From contig JAISTX010000042.1 of the NCBI GenBank assembly GCA_031272365.1, positions 1 through 64,000 on the forward strand: 64,000 bases of DNA. The letters are read 5' to 3'. The position numbers and the translations under genes are program-made. Below, piece by piece: positions 46,741 to 55,117 of the stretch; position 1 is the stretch's first letter, and the number at the start of each line of letters is the position of its first letter. The notes below the pieces were generated by a model, which was not told the origin of the DNA, did not search any database, and worked only from the letters and a program-made list of their open reading frames with translations. Source of the stretch: Eubacteriales Family XIII. Incertae Sedis bacterium. Lineage in GTDB: Bacteria; Bacillota; Clostridia; Peptostreptococcales; Anaerovoracaceae.

Positions 46741-47244
46741 ATGCTGCTGACCCACCCATGGCCGCCGCTCTACCAGAGCGACTCGAAAGTGCTCATTCTC
46801 GGTACGATTCCGTCTCCCAAGTCACGGGAAATGGGGTTTTACTACGGCCATCCACAAAACATCTTCTGGCGGACGCTCGCCAATGTGCTCGGGCAGTCGG
46901 AGCCGCCCTATGATAGGGACGCGCGCCGCGATTTTGCATTACAAAACAGGATTGCCCTGTGGGACGTTTTGCATTCCTGCGAAATAGACGGGGCCTCTGA
47001 CGCAAGCATCAAAGACCCCGTGCCCAACAAATTCCGCCCCATCCTTGAATCATCACAAATCTCGTCCATTTTCACAACAGGCAAGACCGGCACTTTGTTA
47101 TTCAATCAATACTGCGCGGTGGAAGCGGGCATTCCTTCAATCTACCTGCCGTCAACAAGCCCGGCTAACCGTGCCGCCCAAGCCCGACCGGAATACCGCG
47201 AGCAGTGGATGCAGGTCGCCCAAGCGCTCGGGACAGCAGAATAG
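46741..47244 (+). CDS. Uracil-DNA glycosylase superfamily protein (hypoxanthine-DNA glycosylase type)
   Basis: 167 aa beginning MLLTHPWPPLYQ. Motif 1 is LILGTIPSPKSREMGFYYGHPQN and motif 2 LPSTSPANRA, with ALWDVL in between; this set fits the family 6 group active on deaminated adenine (hypoxanthine). The gene is leaderless: TGGTATACT ends at 46734 and the ATG begins exactly seven bases later. This promoter lies just outside the inverted-repeat element A. Confidence 0.88.
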   Translation: MLLTHPWPPLYQSDSKVLILGTIPSPKSREMGFYYGHPQNIFWRTLANVLGQSEPPYDRDARRDFALQNRIALWDVLHSCEIDGASDASIKDPVPNKFRPILESSQISSIFTTGKTGTLLFNQYCAVEAGIPSIYLPSTSPANRAAQARPEYREQWMQVAQALGTAE

Positions 47245-47261
47245 CGGGACGGTGTGATGGC

Positions 47262-47290
47262 GTGTCATGGGGACGTATAATCTGACACAC
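47262..47290 (+). repeat. Solo terminal repeat of the inverted-repeat element
   Basis: One copy of the 28-base end sequence with a single change (ATCTGACACA instead of ATTTGACACA), followed by TCCCCGAAGGGGGA, a short palindrome. No partner end is found nearby, so this is a solo remnant between the glycosylase gene and the surface protein gene. Confidence 0.75.
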
Positions 47291-47406
47291 TCCCCGAAGG
47301 GGGAAATATAGACTTTTGGTTCGAAAATACCATTCTGTTTCAAACTGCGGCGAGCGGGGTATGAGAAAAGGAAGTACGAATATCGCTCGGAGTGAGGAGA
47401 AGAAGG

Positions 47407-50400
47407 ATGGTTCACAAGGAAATGAGGATAGGTATGGTTTCGGCGCGGCACAGGACGCTGCGCATGATGCTGGCGTTTTTGCTGGCGCTCTGCATGGTGG
47501 TCAGCTACACGGTGCCGCTTTCCGCGTTCGCGGAGGAGGCGCCAGAGGAGCCTTCCGCGGGCGTGGAGCAGCCGGCGGAAGGTGGCGGCGAGCAAGACCC
47601 GCCACCGGCCGAGGGCGGCGAGCAGCCGTCGGGGACGGAGACACTCCCGCCCGCAGAGGGCGGTTCGAAAACCGTCTCGCAAGGCGGCGGCGAAGGTGGT
47701 GAAACCGGCGCCGGCGGTAACGGCGAAGGGCAGGAGCCCGCGGACGGCACGGGCGGCGAAAACGGCGGCGGTAGCGTGGATGGCGGAGAAGACACCGTCA
47801 CGCCCGACCCGCAGCCCGCGGGCGAGGACATGCTTGATGGAATCGTCACGCTCGGATTCGAACCGCTGGCGAATGTTAACTGCAGTGTATATTGGTATCA
47901 TCAGACAAGTAGCCTCGTGAAAGGATCCGATCCTGCACAGGCGGTGCTGCGTCTTGACTTCGACAATGAAGCAGAAGCGGATCTGAGCGACTTGGTCGTG
48001 ACGGTCAGTGAAAACGAGGATCTATTTGCCATCAACAAGGTTTATAACCAGACTCAAGTTTTTGTCTATATCGTTTTGAAAGATTCCAACATCGCACCGG
48101 CCACTTACGATACAGGGACTGTGTATTTTTCGAGCGCGCAAAACGATTGGTCCGGTAGCCGCGCGAGCGGGAGCATCACCGTGACGCAGCCCGCGCCGAC
48201 GGGGCTGGCGATCCTCGACGGCTACGATCACGGCACCTCGGCGGCGAATATCGAGGCGGTAGCGGGCGAGACGGCGTACATCGACATCGACATCCTGCCG
48301 GATGCGCCGAACGGCGCGAAGTTCATCTGGGGCACGGCCACGGTCGACCTCGCGTATACGATTGACGGTGAGGACGCGCTCTTCGATGTTATCGACGCGT
48401 CCGCGTTCGCCGTGACGATCAACAAACAGCTCCAGGTAGTCTGGGATGAAGGCGAAGGCGGCAAGGCGGTCTACCAGATCCCGACGCTGCCGTTTGAGTC
48501 GACGAGCGTCGACATTGCCGTGACCCCGGGCTACGCGCTCGCGGGCAAGACGGTGAGCTACACGATCACCGTCCACTACGACAGCGTGAGCTATGGCGGC
48601 ACCGGCGTGCTCTCCGCGCAAGGCACGATCAAGGTGAACCCGCCTGCGGGACCGACGATCTCCGCGGCCGCGTCCCTCGACTTCGGGACGAAGACGGTCG
48701 GACAGATTGGTGCACCCGAGCTGTGGACGACGTTCCAATGGAGCGTACCAGATTCCCGCATCGGAAACATGAGCGGATTGGTCGGCATGAATCTCGTCTC
48801 GGTATCGGACGACTTTGAAATCGTCTCTGCATGGTACGACGAAAACCAGCCCATTGCGACCAATCAGGTCACCGTCAGACCGAAGGCGTCTCTGGGCATA
48901 GGACTCCACACCGGCACGCTCACCCTGACGCTGCCGAGCAGCTATGGCGCGGGTATCAAGTGGACGAAGACCGTCCCCCTCAGCATCAATGTGGTGCAGC
49001 CCGCGCCGTCGGAACTAAAGGTGGTCGAACGCGACGGCCAGACGCCCGCCGCCGACATCACGCTCTGTCCCGGGCAGACGAAGAAGCTGACGGTCGACAT
49101 CAAGCCGGACGCGCCGGTGGAAGGCCAGCCGTACGAGTGGGGCACGGCGACGCTCTGCCTCCGATTTTGGGTCGACGGATTTTCTCCCGATAATGCCGGC
49201 GTCAGCGTTTCATTCTTCGATGTGACGCTCGAGGGCCTCGAAGACTATCCCGTGCCATGGTCCAATGAGGGAGAAGCCAGCATCTATCTCGACCGTTTCA
49301 GCTCGGAAACCATGGACTTCAACGTGACGCCCGGGGCAAAGCTGGCGGGAAGAACCGTGACATACGAAATATCGGTGTATGACACCGAAGGCATCGACGT
49401 CGTGTCCACCACCGGCACAATCACCGTCGCGGCGGATCACGCCTACGGCGCGTGGGATGACAACGAGACGACCGGCACCGGCACGCGCACCTGCACCCGC
49501 TGCGGGCACACCGAGACGCGGCACTTCCCGACGGGGCTGCTGGTCGCGACGCGCGGCGACTACAAAGACGCGCGCGACATCACGCTCATCCATGGTGACA
49601 CGGCTGAGCTGACGGTGGACATCCTGCCGGATGCGCCGGTGGAGGGCAGTCCGTATCTTTACGGCAACGCCAGTATCACGCTCTCCTGGTGGGTGAAAGG
49701 TATCGACGTGCCGGGGAAAGAGCTTGCGGTCAATATCACCGGCCTTGGCCCGGTGGCCTGGGGCGACATATCGGGCAATGGCAACTCTGGTGGCGTGGCA
49801 CATTTCCTGAACGTGCCGTTCACATCCGAGGTGATGGACTTCGCGGTCACGCCTTCGGAAGCGCTCGCTGGCCTGGACGTCCATTACGACATCCAGGTCA
49901 CCTACGACAACACTACCTACGGCGGAAAGTCCCGCCTGTTGACCACGGAAGGTGTGATTCACGTCACGTCTCCGGAGCCTGTGATCTACCCGGTGCTCGA
50001 AGACTTCGGCACGTGGAGCGGCGCGGGCACGTTGACGGCACGCGTAGGCGCACAGGGCGACACCTTTGTGCTGCTCAGCTATCAGGGCAATCCTGTTGCG
50101 GAGGACAACTACGACGTGACGACCGACGGCGCGTTCATCACGCTACACGCGGACTATCTGGCGACGTTCGCGGCGGGGACGCATATGCTGCTGGCGGAGT
50201 TTGAGAGCGGGGTTTCCGCACCTATCACGCTGGTGGTGCCAGCGGCGGTAGCCGGTGGTGTGAGCGGTGGCTCCGGCGATAGCGGCTCGAGTGGTCAGGA
50301 TTCGACGACCGGCGCGCAGAATGACAGCGAGGTGTCTACTGCAGATGCCGAGGGTCTGGATTCCCGGGTCAAGCCCGGGAATGACAGTGTGCTGTCCGGG

Positions 50401-50655
50401 AATGACAAAGGGAATCCCTCTGACAAGGATCCGGACCGGAGCGCTTCACCATCTGCGGCTTCTCGCAATGAAAGCGAACTGTCCGCGGGAAGTGGCGGGG
50501 AGCTCGGCGAAGTCATCGCGGAGCCGCAGGAGCCTGACGCGGCCGACGCGGCGCACAGCATGGCGGGCACCGCAGCGCTCATCCTGATTGCGGCGGGCGC
50601 AGCGGCGGGCCTGCTCCTCTTCGTGACCGGCAAGCGTCGCAAACAGAACACATAG
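47407..50655 (+). CDS. Large surface protein with three repeated modules
   Basis: 1082 aa from ATG 47407 (AGGAGAAGAAGG upstream). A signal peptide is cleaved after LSAFA. An acidic Gly/Pro/Glu linker to about 130 is followed by a beta-rich domain and three diverged modules of about 150 residues sharing AADITL/DARDITL, VDIxPDAP(V)EG, WGTAT, MDF/VDI(x)VTPG and ALAGxTVxYxI. A C-terminal Ser/Asp-rich stalk precedes a transmembrane helix (AALILIAAGAAAGLLLFV) and a basic tail GKRRKQNT. No LPXTG is seen before the helix, so sortase anchoring is doubtful. The function is unknown; adhesion or cell-surface structure is the usual role of such proteins. The stalk contains an in-frame palindromic repeat at 50356-50388. 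Confidence 0.85.
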   Translation: MVHKEMRIGMVSARHRTLRMMLAFLLALCMVVSYTVPLSAFAEEAPEEPSAGVEQPAEGGGEQDPPPAEGGEQPSGTETLPPAEGGSKTVSQGGGEGGETGAGGNGEGQEPADGTGGENGGGSVDGGEDTVTPDPQPAGEDMLDGIVTLGFEPLANVNCSVYWYHQTSSLVKGSDPAQAVLRLDFDNEAEADLSDLVVTVSENEDLFAINKVYNQTQVFVYIVLKDSNIAPATYDTGTVYFSSAQNDWSGSRASGSITVTQPAPTGLAILDGYDHGTSAANIEAVAGETAYIDIDILPDAPNGAKFIWGTATVDLAYTIDGEDALFDVIDASAFAVTINKQLQVVWDEGEGGKAVYQIPTLPFESTSVDIAVTPGYALAGKTVSYTITVHYDSVSYGGTGVLSAQGTIKVNPPAGPTISAAASLDFGTKTVGQIGAPELWTTFQWSVPDSRIGNMSGLVGMNLVSVSDDFEIVSAWYDENQPIATNQVTVRPKASLGIGLHTGTLTLTLPSSYGAGIKWTKTVPLSINVVQPAPSELKVVERDGQTPAADITLCPGQTKKLTVDIKPDAPVEGQPYEWGTATLCLRFWVDGFSPDNAGVSVSFFDVTLEGLEDYPVPWSNEGEASIYLDRFSSETMDFNVTPGAKLAGRTVTYEISVYDTEGIDVVSTTGTITVAADHAYGAWDDNETTGTGTRTCTRCGHTETRHFPTGLLVATRGDYKDARDITLIHGDTAELTVDILPDAPVEGSPYLYGNASITLSWWVKGIDVPGKELAVNITGLGPVAWGDISGNGNSGGVAHFLNVPFTSEVMDFAVTPSEALAGLDVHYDIQVTYDNTTYGGKSRLLTTEGVIHVTSPEPVIYPVLEDFGTWSGAGTLTARVGAQGDTFVLLSYQGNPVAEDNYDVTTDGAFITLHADYLATFAAGTHMLLAEFESGVSAPITLVVPAAVAGGVSGGSGDSGSSGQDSTTGAQNDSEVSTADAEGLDSRVKPGNDSVLSGNDKGNPSDKDPDRSASPSAASRNESELSAGSGGELGEVIAEPQEPDAADAAHSMAGTAALILIAAGAAAGLLLFVTGKRRKQNT
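50356..50388 (-). repeat. Palindromic repeat unit inside the surface protein gene
   Basis: ATTCCCGGG (50360-50368) and CCCGGGAAT (50374-50382) flank TCAAG. It encodes LDSRVKPGNDS in frame. On the other strand it reads TGTCATTCCCGGGCTTGA, almost identical to the unit at 18303-18337. A partial second copy (TGTCCGGGAATGACA) follows. Confidence 0.8.
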
Positions 50656-50690
50656 GCGCCGCATTCCATCAAGCGCGGTGGTATGTCATT

Positions 50691-50738
50691 TATAATCAGC
50701 CGAAACGGGGTCAAAAAGGCATGTTTCGGCTGATTATA
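50691..50738 (+). terminator. Long hairpin after the surface protein gene
   Basis: TATAATCAGCCGAAAC (50691-50706) pairs perfectly with 50723-50738 around a 16-base loop. It lies about 35 bases after the stop codon and ends in an AT-rich stretch. It is a probable terminator. Confidence 0.65.
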
Positions 50739-50792
50739 GAATTTGAATTTTCACGTCGACAGGCGGACCTGTTCGTTATAGAATTGCCATGC

Positions 50793-51153
50793 GTGTCATG
50801 GGGACGTATAATTTGACACACTCCCCAGCCTCGACGCCCTTGAACTCTTTGTGCTCGTTGCTCGTCCTTACAATTGAGATTTGCTGACTGCTTCAGTGGA
50901 CTTTCCGCTCTGCCGCGGCCCCGTCAAGCTGACGACAGGATACTGTGCCGCACGGTCACGGAGCGTCTGTGTCAATTCCCGTTCAACAAATTTCATTGAT
51001 GCCTCCCAAAATCTATGCATATTTTATATAAGAATAACAAATTTGCATAGATTCCGCAATGCCGATTTTCACTGGTTGCCGCTACCAAGCAACAGGATAA
51101 GCTTCCGTCAGAAAAGAAGAAGTAATGTGTCAAATTATACGTCCCCATGACAC
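50793..51153. mobile_element. Short inverted-repeat element, copy B
   Basis: A 361-base element with the same terminal repeat as copy A at 50793-50821 and 51126-51153. Its left 100 or so bases and right 40 match copy A. The middle differs and holds an internal inverted repeat (AATCTATGCA/TGCATAGATT near 51010-51056) and a piece of an ATPase gene. Confidence 0.75.
50868..50996 (-). pseudogene. N-terminal fragment of an AAA ATPase trapped in element B
   Basis: 42 codons from ATG 50996 with GGGAGGCATCA upstream. The reading is ERELTQTLRDRAAQYPVV then SLTGPRQSGKST, a Walker A motif in the setting typical of AAA_14/DUF4143 ATPases (usually over 370 aa). After GKST the frame runs into the element's shared left end (EAVSKSQL, stop). 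A natural gene has been cut right after its P-loop. Confidence 0.7.
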
Positions 51154-51303
51154 ACTGTTCTCCCGTATTCCCTGTACTCCATGATGTACCCATTATAATA
51201 TAATGATCGCGAAAGATTCCACTTCGTCCGGACTCGCGCGATCATTTTGTAGTACAATTGCCGCAAAGGTAACAACATAGAGTCTTATCGGAGAAAAATA
51301 TTG

Positions 51304-51723
51304 ATGACCAGACATTTTGAATACATGCTCGCCGCGCCGCGCGAGGATTTTTACGATATCACATCGCAGGTGCGCGAAGCCGTGCGTACGAGCGGCATAG
51401 AAAGCGGCATCGCTGTGGTCTTCTGCCCGCACACGACGGCGGGGATCACGATCAATGAGAATGCCGACCCCGACGTGGTGCGCGATTTGCTCTTTGCCTT
51501 GGGCAAGACATACCCCGACCGCCCGGAGTTTCGCCACGGCGAGGGCAATTCGGCGGCGCATTTGAAGGCAAGCGTGATCGGGTCGAGCGTGACGGTGATT
51601 GTCGAAGACGGGCGGTTGGCCTTGGGGACGTGGCAGGGGATATATTTCTGCGAGTTTGACCCGCCGAGGAAGCGGAAGTTTTTTGTGAAGGTCATGGGGA
51701 GGAATGCCCAAGCAAAATTGTAG
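51304..51723 (+). CDS. YjbQ/UPF0047 family protein, second copy
   Basis: 139 aa from ATG 51304. It has the standard motif set of YjbQ: DITSQVREAVRTSG, CPHTTAGITINENADPDVVRDLL, NSAAHLKASVIG and LALGTWQGIYFCEFD. Unlike the copy at 45770 it keeps the His of HTTAG. It is about 35% identical by eye to that copy, so the two belong to different subgroups rather than a recent duplication. Confidence 0.9.
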   Translation: MTRHFEYMLAAPREDFYDITSQVREAVRTSGIESGIAVVFCPHTTAGITINENADPDVVRDLLFALGKTYPDRPEFRHGEGNSAAHLKASVIGSSVTVIVEDGRLALGTWQGIYFCEFDPPRKRKFFVKVMGRNAQAKL

Positions 51724-51786
51724 TATAATGGGGCGGCAAAGTTAACAAATATCATTGCGGCGCGGGGGTTGAAGGAGGGTATTATT

Positions 51787-53286
51787 ATGGATTTCAGGTT
51801 TGGCACAGTCGGCAGTATCTACAAAAACCATTTCCGCCCGGATCGGCCGGCGGTGTATTTCAAAGAAACAACCTACACGTATCAGGAGCTCGACGACAAG
51901 GTGCGGGCATTCGCAAACTACCTGAAAGCGAAGGGCGTCGCGAAGGGCGACAAGGTCATCCTCGACGCGGGCAACTGCCCGGAGTTCCTCTTCCTGTACT
52001 GCGGCGTCGGGCGCAATGCGGCCGTGGTCGTGCCGGTCAACCCGATGCTGACGCTGCCCGAGCTCACCTACATCGCGGGCGACTCGGACGCGGCGTGGAT
52101 GATCGTCCAGGAAGGCGTGATGGCGAAGCACGGCTACACGGAGGAGGGCCTTTCCGAAGCGCTCGGCGTGCGTGTGCTCGTGCTCGGGGAGGCGATGCTC
52201 GCCGAGGCGGAGGCGGCGCCCAGGGACGACTTCGACCTGATCGAGAGCCCGGATGAAATCTCGACGTTCCTGTACACCTCCGGCACGACGGGGCAGCCCA
52301 AGGCGGCGATGCTCTCCCACCACAACCTCGTCGTGAACGCCTGGCAGGACTCGGTGATGCTGCAAATGTACGACGACGACGTCTTCCTCTGCGTGCTCCC
52401 GATGTTCCACGTCTTCGCTTTCACGACCAGCATCCTGATCCCGCTGTTCCGCGGCGCGTCCACGGACATCGTCGAGGCCTTCCAGCCGAAGACCGTCATC
52501 AGCGAGCTGCTCGCGAAGAAGGTCAACGTCTTCCTCGGCGTGCCGGCGATGTACATGGTCCTGATCGAGGCGGGCAAAAACAACATCAAATTCCCCGACC
52601 TGCGCATCGCGGTGTCCGGCGGCTCCGCGCTGCCGGTGGAGATCTACCGCCAGACGAAGGAGCTCGTCGGCTTGCCGGTCATCGAGGGCTACGGGCTGAC
52701 GGAGGCGTCGCCCGCCTGCACCTTCAACCCGACGTTCGGCGTGCAGAAGGCCGGATCCATCGGCGTGCACATCCCCGAGATCACCGTGATCGTGGGCGGC
52801 GAGAACGACGAGGAGCTGCCGGTCGGCGAGGTCGGCGAGCTGCTCGTGCGCGGCGAAAACGTGATGAAGGGCTACTACAACCGGCCGGAGGAGACGGCGG
52901 AGGCGCTCCGGGGTGGCTGGCTGCACACCGGCGACCTCGCGAAAATGGACGAGGACGGGTATTTCTTCATCGTCGACCGCAAAAAGGACATCGTCGTCGT
53001 CGCCGGCCTCAACGTCTACCCGCGCGAGGTGGAGGAAGCCCTGTACGGCCACCCGCAGATCAAAGACGCCGCCGTCATCGGCAAGCCGGACGCGCTTCGC
53101 GGCGAGGCGCTTGTCGCCTATGTCGTGCCCAAAGAGGGCGAGGCGCCGGACACGAAGGAAATCATCGCATGGCTCAAGGAGCGCCTCGCGGCCTACAAGA
53201 TCCCGCGCCGCGTCGAGCTGCGCGAGGAGCTCCCCCGCAACAGCTCCGGCAAAATCCTCAAGCGCCTCCTGAAAGAGGAAGCGTAG
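51787..53286 (+). CDS. Acyl-CoA ligase (AMP-forming)
   Basis: 499 aa from ATG 51787 (GAAGGAGGG upstream). Adenylate-forming enzyme with the P-loop TSGTTGQPK at 164-172, the A5 motif GYGLTEASP, the hinge RKKDIVVVAG and the catalytic Lys near 489 in SSGKILKR. It is closest in pattern to long-chain fatty-acid and related CoA ligases; the substrate cannot be fixed. No beta-oxidation or menaquinone genes are beside it. Confidence 0.92.
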   Translation: MDFRFGTVGSIYKNHFRPDRPAVYFKETTYTYQELDDKVRAFANYLKAKGVAKGDKVILDAGNCPEFLFLYCGVGRNAAVVVPVNPMLTLPELTYIAGDSDAAWMIVQEGVMAKHGYTEEGLSEALGVRVLVLGEAMLAEAEAAPRDDFDLIESPDEISTFLYTSGTTGQPKAAMLSHHNLVVNAWQDSVMLQMYDDDVFLCVLPMFHVFAFTTSILIPLFRGASTDIVEAFQPKTVISELLAKKVNVFLGVPAMYMVLIEAGKNNIKFPDLRIAVSGGSALPVEIYRQTKELVGLPVIEGYGLTEASPACTFNPTFGVQKAGSIGVHIPEITVIVGGENDEELPVGEVGELLVRGENVMKGYYNRPEETAEALRGGWLHTGDLAKMDEDGYFFIVDRKKDIVVVAGLNVYPREVEEALYGHPQIKDAAVIGKPDALRGEALVAYVVPKEGEAPDTKEIIAWLKERLAAYKIPRRVELREELPRNSSGKILKRLLKEEA

Positions 53287-53354
53287 CCGCCCGCAAGGCA
53301 GGCTGATACTGCACGAAACGCATACCTTGCATTCCCCCATGCGCCGCAATGGTT

Positions 53355-53360
53355 TATAAT
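53355..53360 (+). promoter_or_regulatory. -10 box of a leaderless gene
   Basis: ATGGTTTATAAT with a perfect TATAAT at 53355-53360; the GTG at 53367 begins exactly seven bases after it. Confidence 0.65.
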
Positions 53361-53366
53361 ACCGTT

Positions 53367-54014
53367 GTGAGCGACTGGGTGATACGAGGATATGAGCTGT
53401 TGACCGTCATCGTTCCGTTCTGGGTGACGCTTGAGGCAGTGGGCCGCGCGAACCGGCGGCGGGGGCAGATAGATGGCAGAAGCTACGTGCTGGGGGCATG
53501 GGTCTTCGCGATCTACATCTTTGGCGTCTTCCATTTCACGGGCGCGGGCACGCTGCACGACATCCTGCGGCTCGGGCTCTCGCTGCGCGACGACCAGGCA
53601 AACCTCCAGTTCCTGTCCGACTACATGATCCCGTCGGAGTACGCGCTCAACGTCGTGCTCTTCCTGCCGTTCGGCTTCCTCGTGCCGCTGCTCTGGCCCA
53701 AGGCCAACCGCCTCCCCGTCATCGTGCCGGCCGGCTTCGCCTTCTCCCTCCTGATCGAGCTCAGCCAGCTATTGAATAATAGAGCGAGCGACGTGGACGA
53801 CCTGCTCATGAACACGCTCGGCGCGCTCGCAGGCTTCCTGCTGTTCCGCGCCGCCTTTTTCGGTGCGGCTGCCACCGGGCAGGGCGCGCGGGCCGAGCGG
53901 CTGCAAGCGCGGGAGAGCGCGGTCAAACACGAGCCGCTGCTCTACATCGCCGTGATGTTCCTCGGGCGCTTCCTGCTGTTCAACGAAGTAGGGCTGTGGG
54001 GGATGCTGCCCTAA
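53367..54014 (+). CDS. VanZ-family membrane protein
   Basis: 215 aa if started at GTG 53367, which fits the promoter spacing; an ATG at 53349 lies upstream of the -10 box. Five hydrophobic segments. The VanZ signature includes EYALNVVLFLPFGFLVPLL and LLIELSQLL with DVDDLLMNTLGALAGF. VanZ proteins give low-level teicoplanin resistance in enterococci; in most genomes their role is unknown. No other van genes are present. Confidence 0.85.
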   Translation: MSDWVIRGYELLTVIVPFWVTLEAVGRANRRRGQIDGRSYVLGAWVFAIYIFGVFHFTGAGTLHDILRLGLSLRDDQANLQFLSDYMIPSEYALNVVLFLPFGFLVPLLWPKANRLPVIVPAGFAFSLLIELSQLLNNRASDVDDLLMNTLGALAGFLLFRAAFFGAAATGQGARAERLQARESAVKHEPLLYIAVMFLGRFLLFNEVGLWGMLP

Positions 54015-54031
54015 CGCAAAAATTATTTTTC

Positions 54032-54089
54032 GTCAAGTGCTTGACAAATAGCGCGCCAGCCGCTATACTCTATTTTGTCAGGTACTTGA
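54032..54089 (+). promoter_or_regulatory. Promoter and twin operators of the MarR gene
   Basis: TTGACA (54041-54046), 17 bases, TATACT (54064-54069): a near-perfect sigma-A promoter. The palindrome GTCAAGTGCTTGAC (54032-54045) overlaps the -35, and a related TCAGGTACTTGA (54078-54089) lies just after the -10. The pair is placed for autorepression by the MarR protein encoded 45 bases downstream. Confidence 0.8.
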
Positions 54090-54133
54090 TTATTTGAATA
54101 ACACATAGATATGCAATAGAGAGGAATAGGACT

Positions 54134-54805
54134 ATGAATGAGATAAAGACGACGATTGCCGAACAATTGCGGCAACTGCAGATGCTGATGCACCGCGCAT
54201 CGTTCCACCCCTTCATGGCGGGGGGGCGGGCGCACAACCCGCACCGCGGGCAGGGGCGCGTGCTCGCCATCCTCAAATTGAAGCCGGAAATCAGCCAGCG
54301 GGAGCTCACCTACCTTTTGGGCATGAGCAGGCAGTCGATTGCCGAACTGCTGGCGAAGCTCGAGAGGAGCGGCTACATCACGCGCGAACCGTCCGAGGAG
54401 GACAGGCGCGTCGTGACGGTCCGGCTGACCGAGGCGGGCAAGTCCGCCGCCGACGGCGCCGAGGAAGAAGCGCCTGAAACGGAAAAGATACTGGGCTGCC
54501 TGAATGACGACGAGCTCGCCGCGTTCAGCGGCTATCTCGGGCGGATCATCCAGCGCTATGAAGAGCAGTTCCCGGAAGAGGACTTTGAGCAGAGGCGCAA
54601 AATGATGGAGGAGTTCATGGCGCAGCACGGGCACGGCTTCGGCGGGCACGGCAGGCCCCACGGCCGCGGTTGCGGCGGCGGGCATGGCAGACCCCGCAGG
54701 CACGGCTCCGGTGACCATGAGCGGTTCCCCGGGCATCCGCACGACCGGCCCATGCACCACGGTTTCCCCGGGCAGCGATGCCGGGGCGGCGCGGACCATA
54801 GCTGA
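54134..54805 (+). CDS. MarR-family regulator with a His-rich tail
   Basis: 223 aa. A winged helix covers about 35-110 (ISQRELTYLLGMSRQSIAELLAKLERSGYI, wing EEDRRVVTVRLT), with a dimerisation helix to about 150. Beyond about residue 160 runs a tail of some 55 residues made of His, Gly, Arg, Pro and Asp with two Cys. Ordinary MarR proteins stop near 150 aa. The tail may bind metal (Zn, Ni, Cu) or nucleic acid. No effector gene is adjacent on the same strand except the downstream flavoprotein behind a terminator. Confidence 0.9.
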   Translation: MNEIKTTIAEQLRQLQMLMHRASFHPFMAGGRAHNPHRGQGRVLAILKLKPEISQRELTYLLGMSRQSIAELLAKLERSGYITREPSEEDRRVVTVRLTEAGKSAADGAEEEAPETEKILGCLNDDELAAFSGYLGRIIQRYEEQFPEEDFEQRRKMMEEFMAQHGHGFGGHGRPHGRGCGGGHGRPRRHGSGDHERFPGHPHDRPMHHGFPGQRCRGGADHS

Positions 54806-54819
54806 CGGGTTTTCACAAC

Positions 54820-54855
54820 ACGGGCGGGCGTCTGCCCCGCCCGTCGCTTTTTTTT
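54820..54855 (+). terminator. Terminator of the MarR gene
   Basis: ACGGGCGGG (54820-54828) pairs with CCCGCCCGT (54836-54844), followed by CGC and a run of eight T. Confidence 0.88.
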
Positions 54856-54934
54856 GCGCAGGGCGCAGCCTCGGGGCAAAATTTCAATTCCTGTTGTATC
54901 AGGAAATGCCAGCGCTGCCAGCAACCGGTGGAAA

Positions 54935-55016
54935 ATACCGCAATAGTTGAAAAAATGCCCCCCAGAGGCAGACTTCGGGGGGTTCGGATACCGCAATAAT
55001 TGAAAAAATGCCCCCC
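54935..55016. repeat. 29-bp direct repeat in a non-coding stretch
   Basis: ATACCGCAAT-A-TTGAAAAAATGCCCCCC occurs at 54935-54963 and 54988-55016 with one mismatch (G/A). The C run is also complementary to GGGGGG at 54977-54982. The 312-base gap 54806-55117 holds otherwise only the MarR terminator and a TATAAT promoter near 55082 for the next gene. Confidence 0.7.
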
Positions 55017-55117
55017 CGCGGGTTCGGAACGCCGGTTTCGGCGGCGTGCAAAAGGGTGTCGAGGCGTGGGCAATATTATTGTATAATGCTCTCAGGAGAA
55101 ATGAAGGAGAGTGGGCG

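Noticed and set aside
46463-46759. A 98-codon minus-strand open frame over inverted-repeat element A
   Set aside because: It reads through both terminal repeats (giving GTYNLTHY and CQIIRPHDT) and has no ribosome binding site or family.
50520-50655. LPXTG sorting signal in the surface protein
   Set aside because: The C-terminus has a helix and basic tail, but no LPXTG/NPXTN motif precedes the helix.
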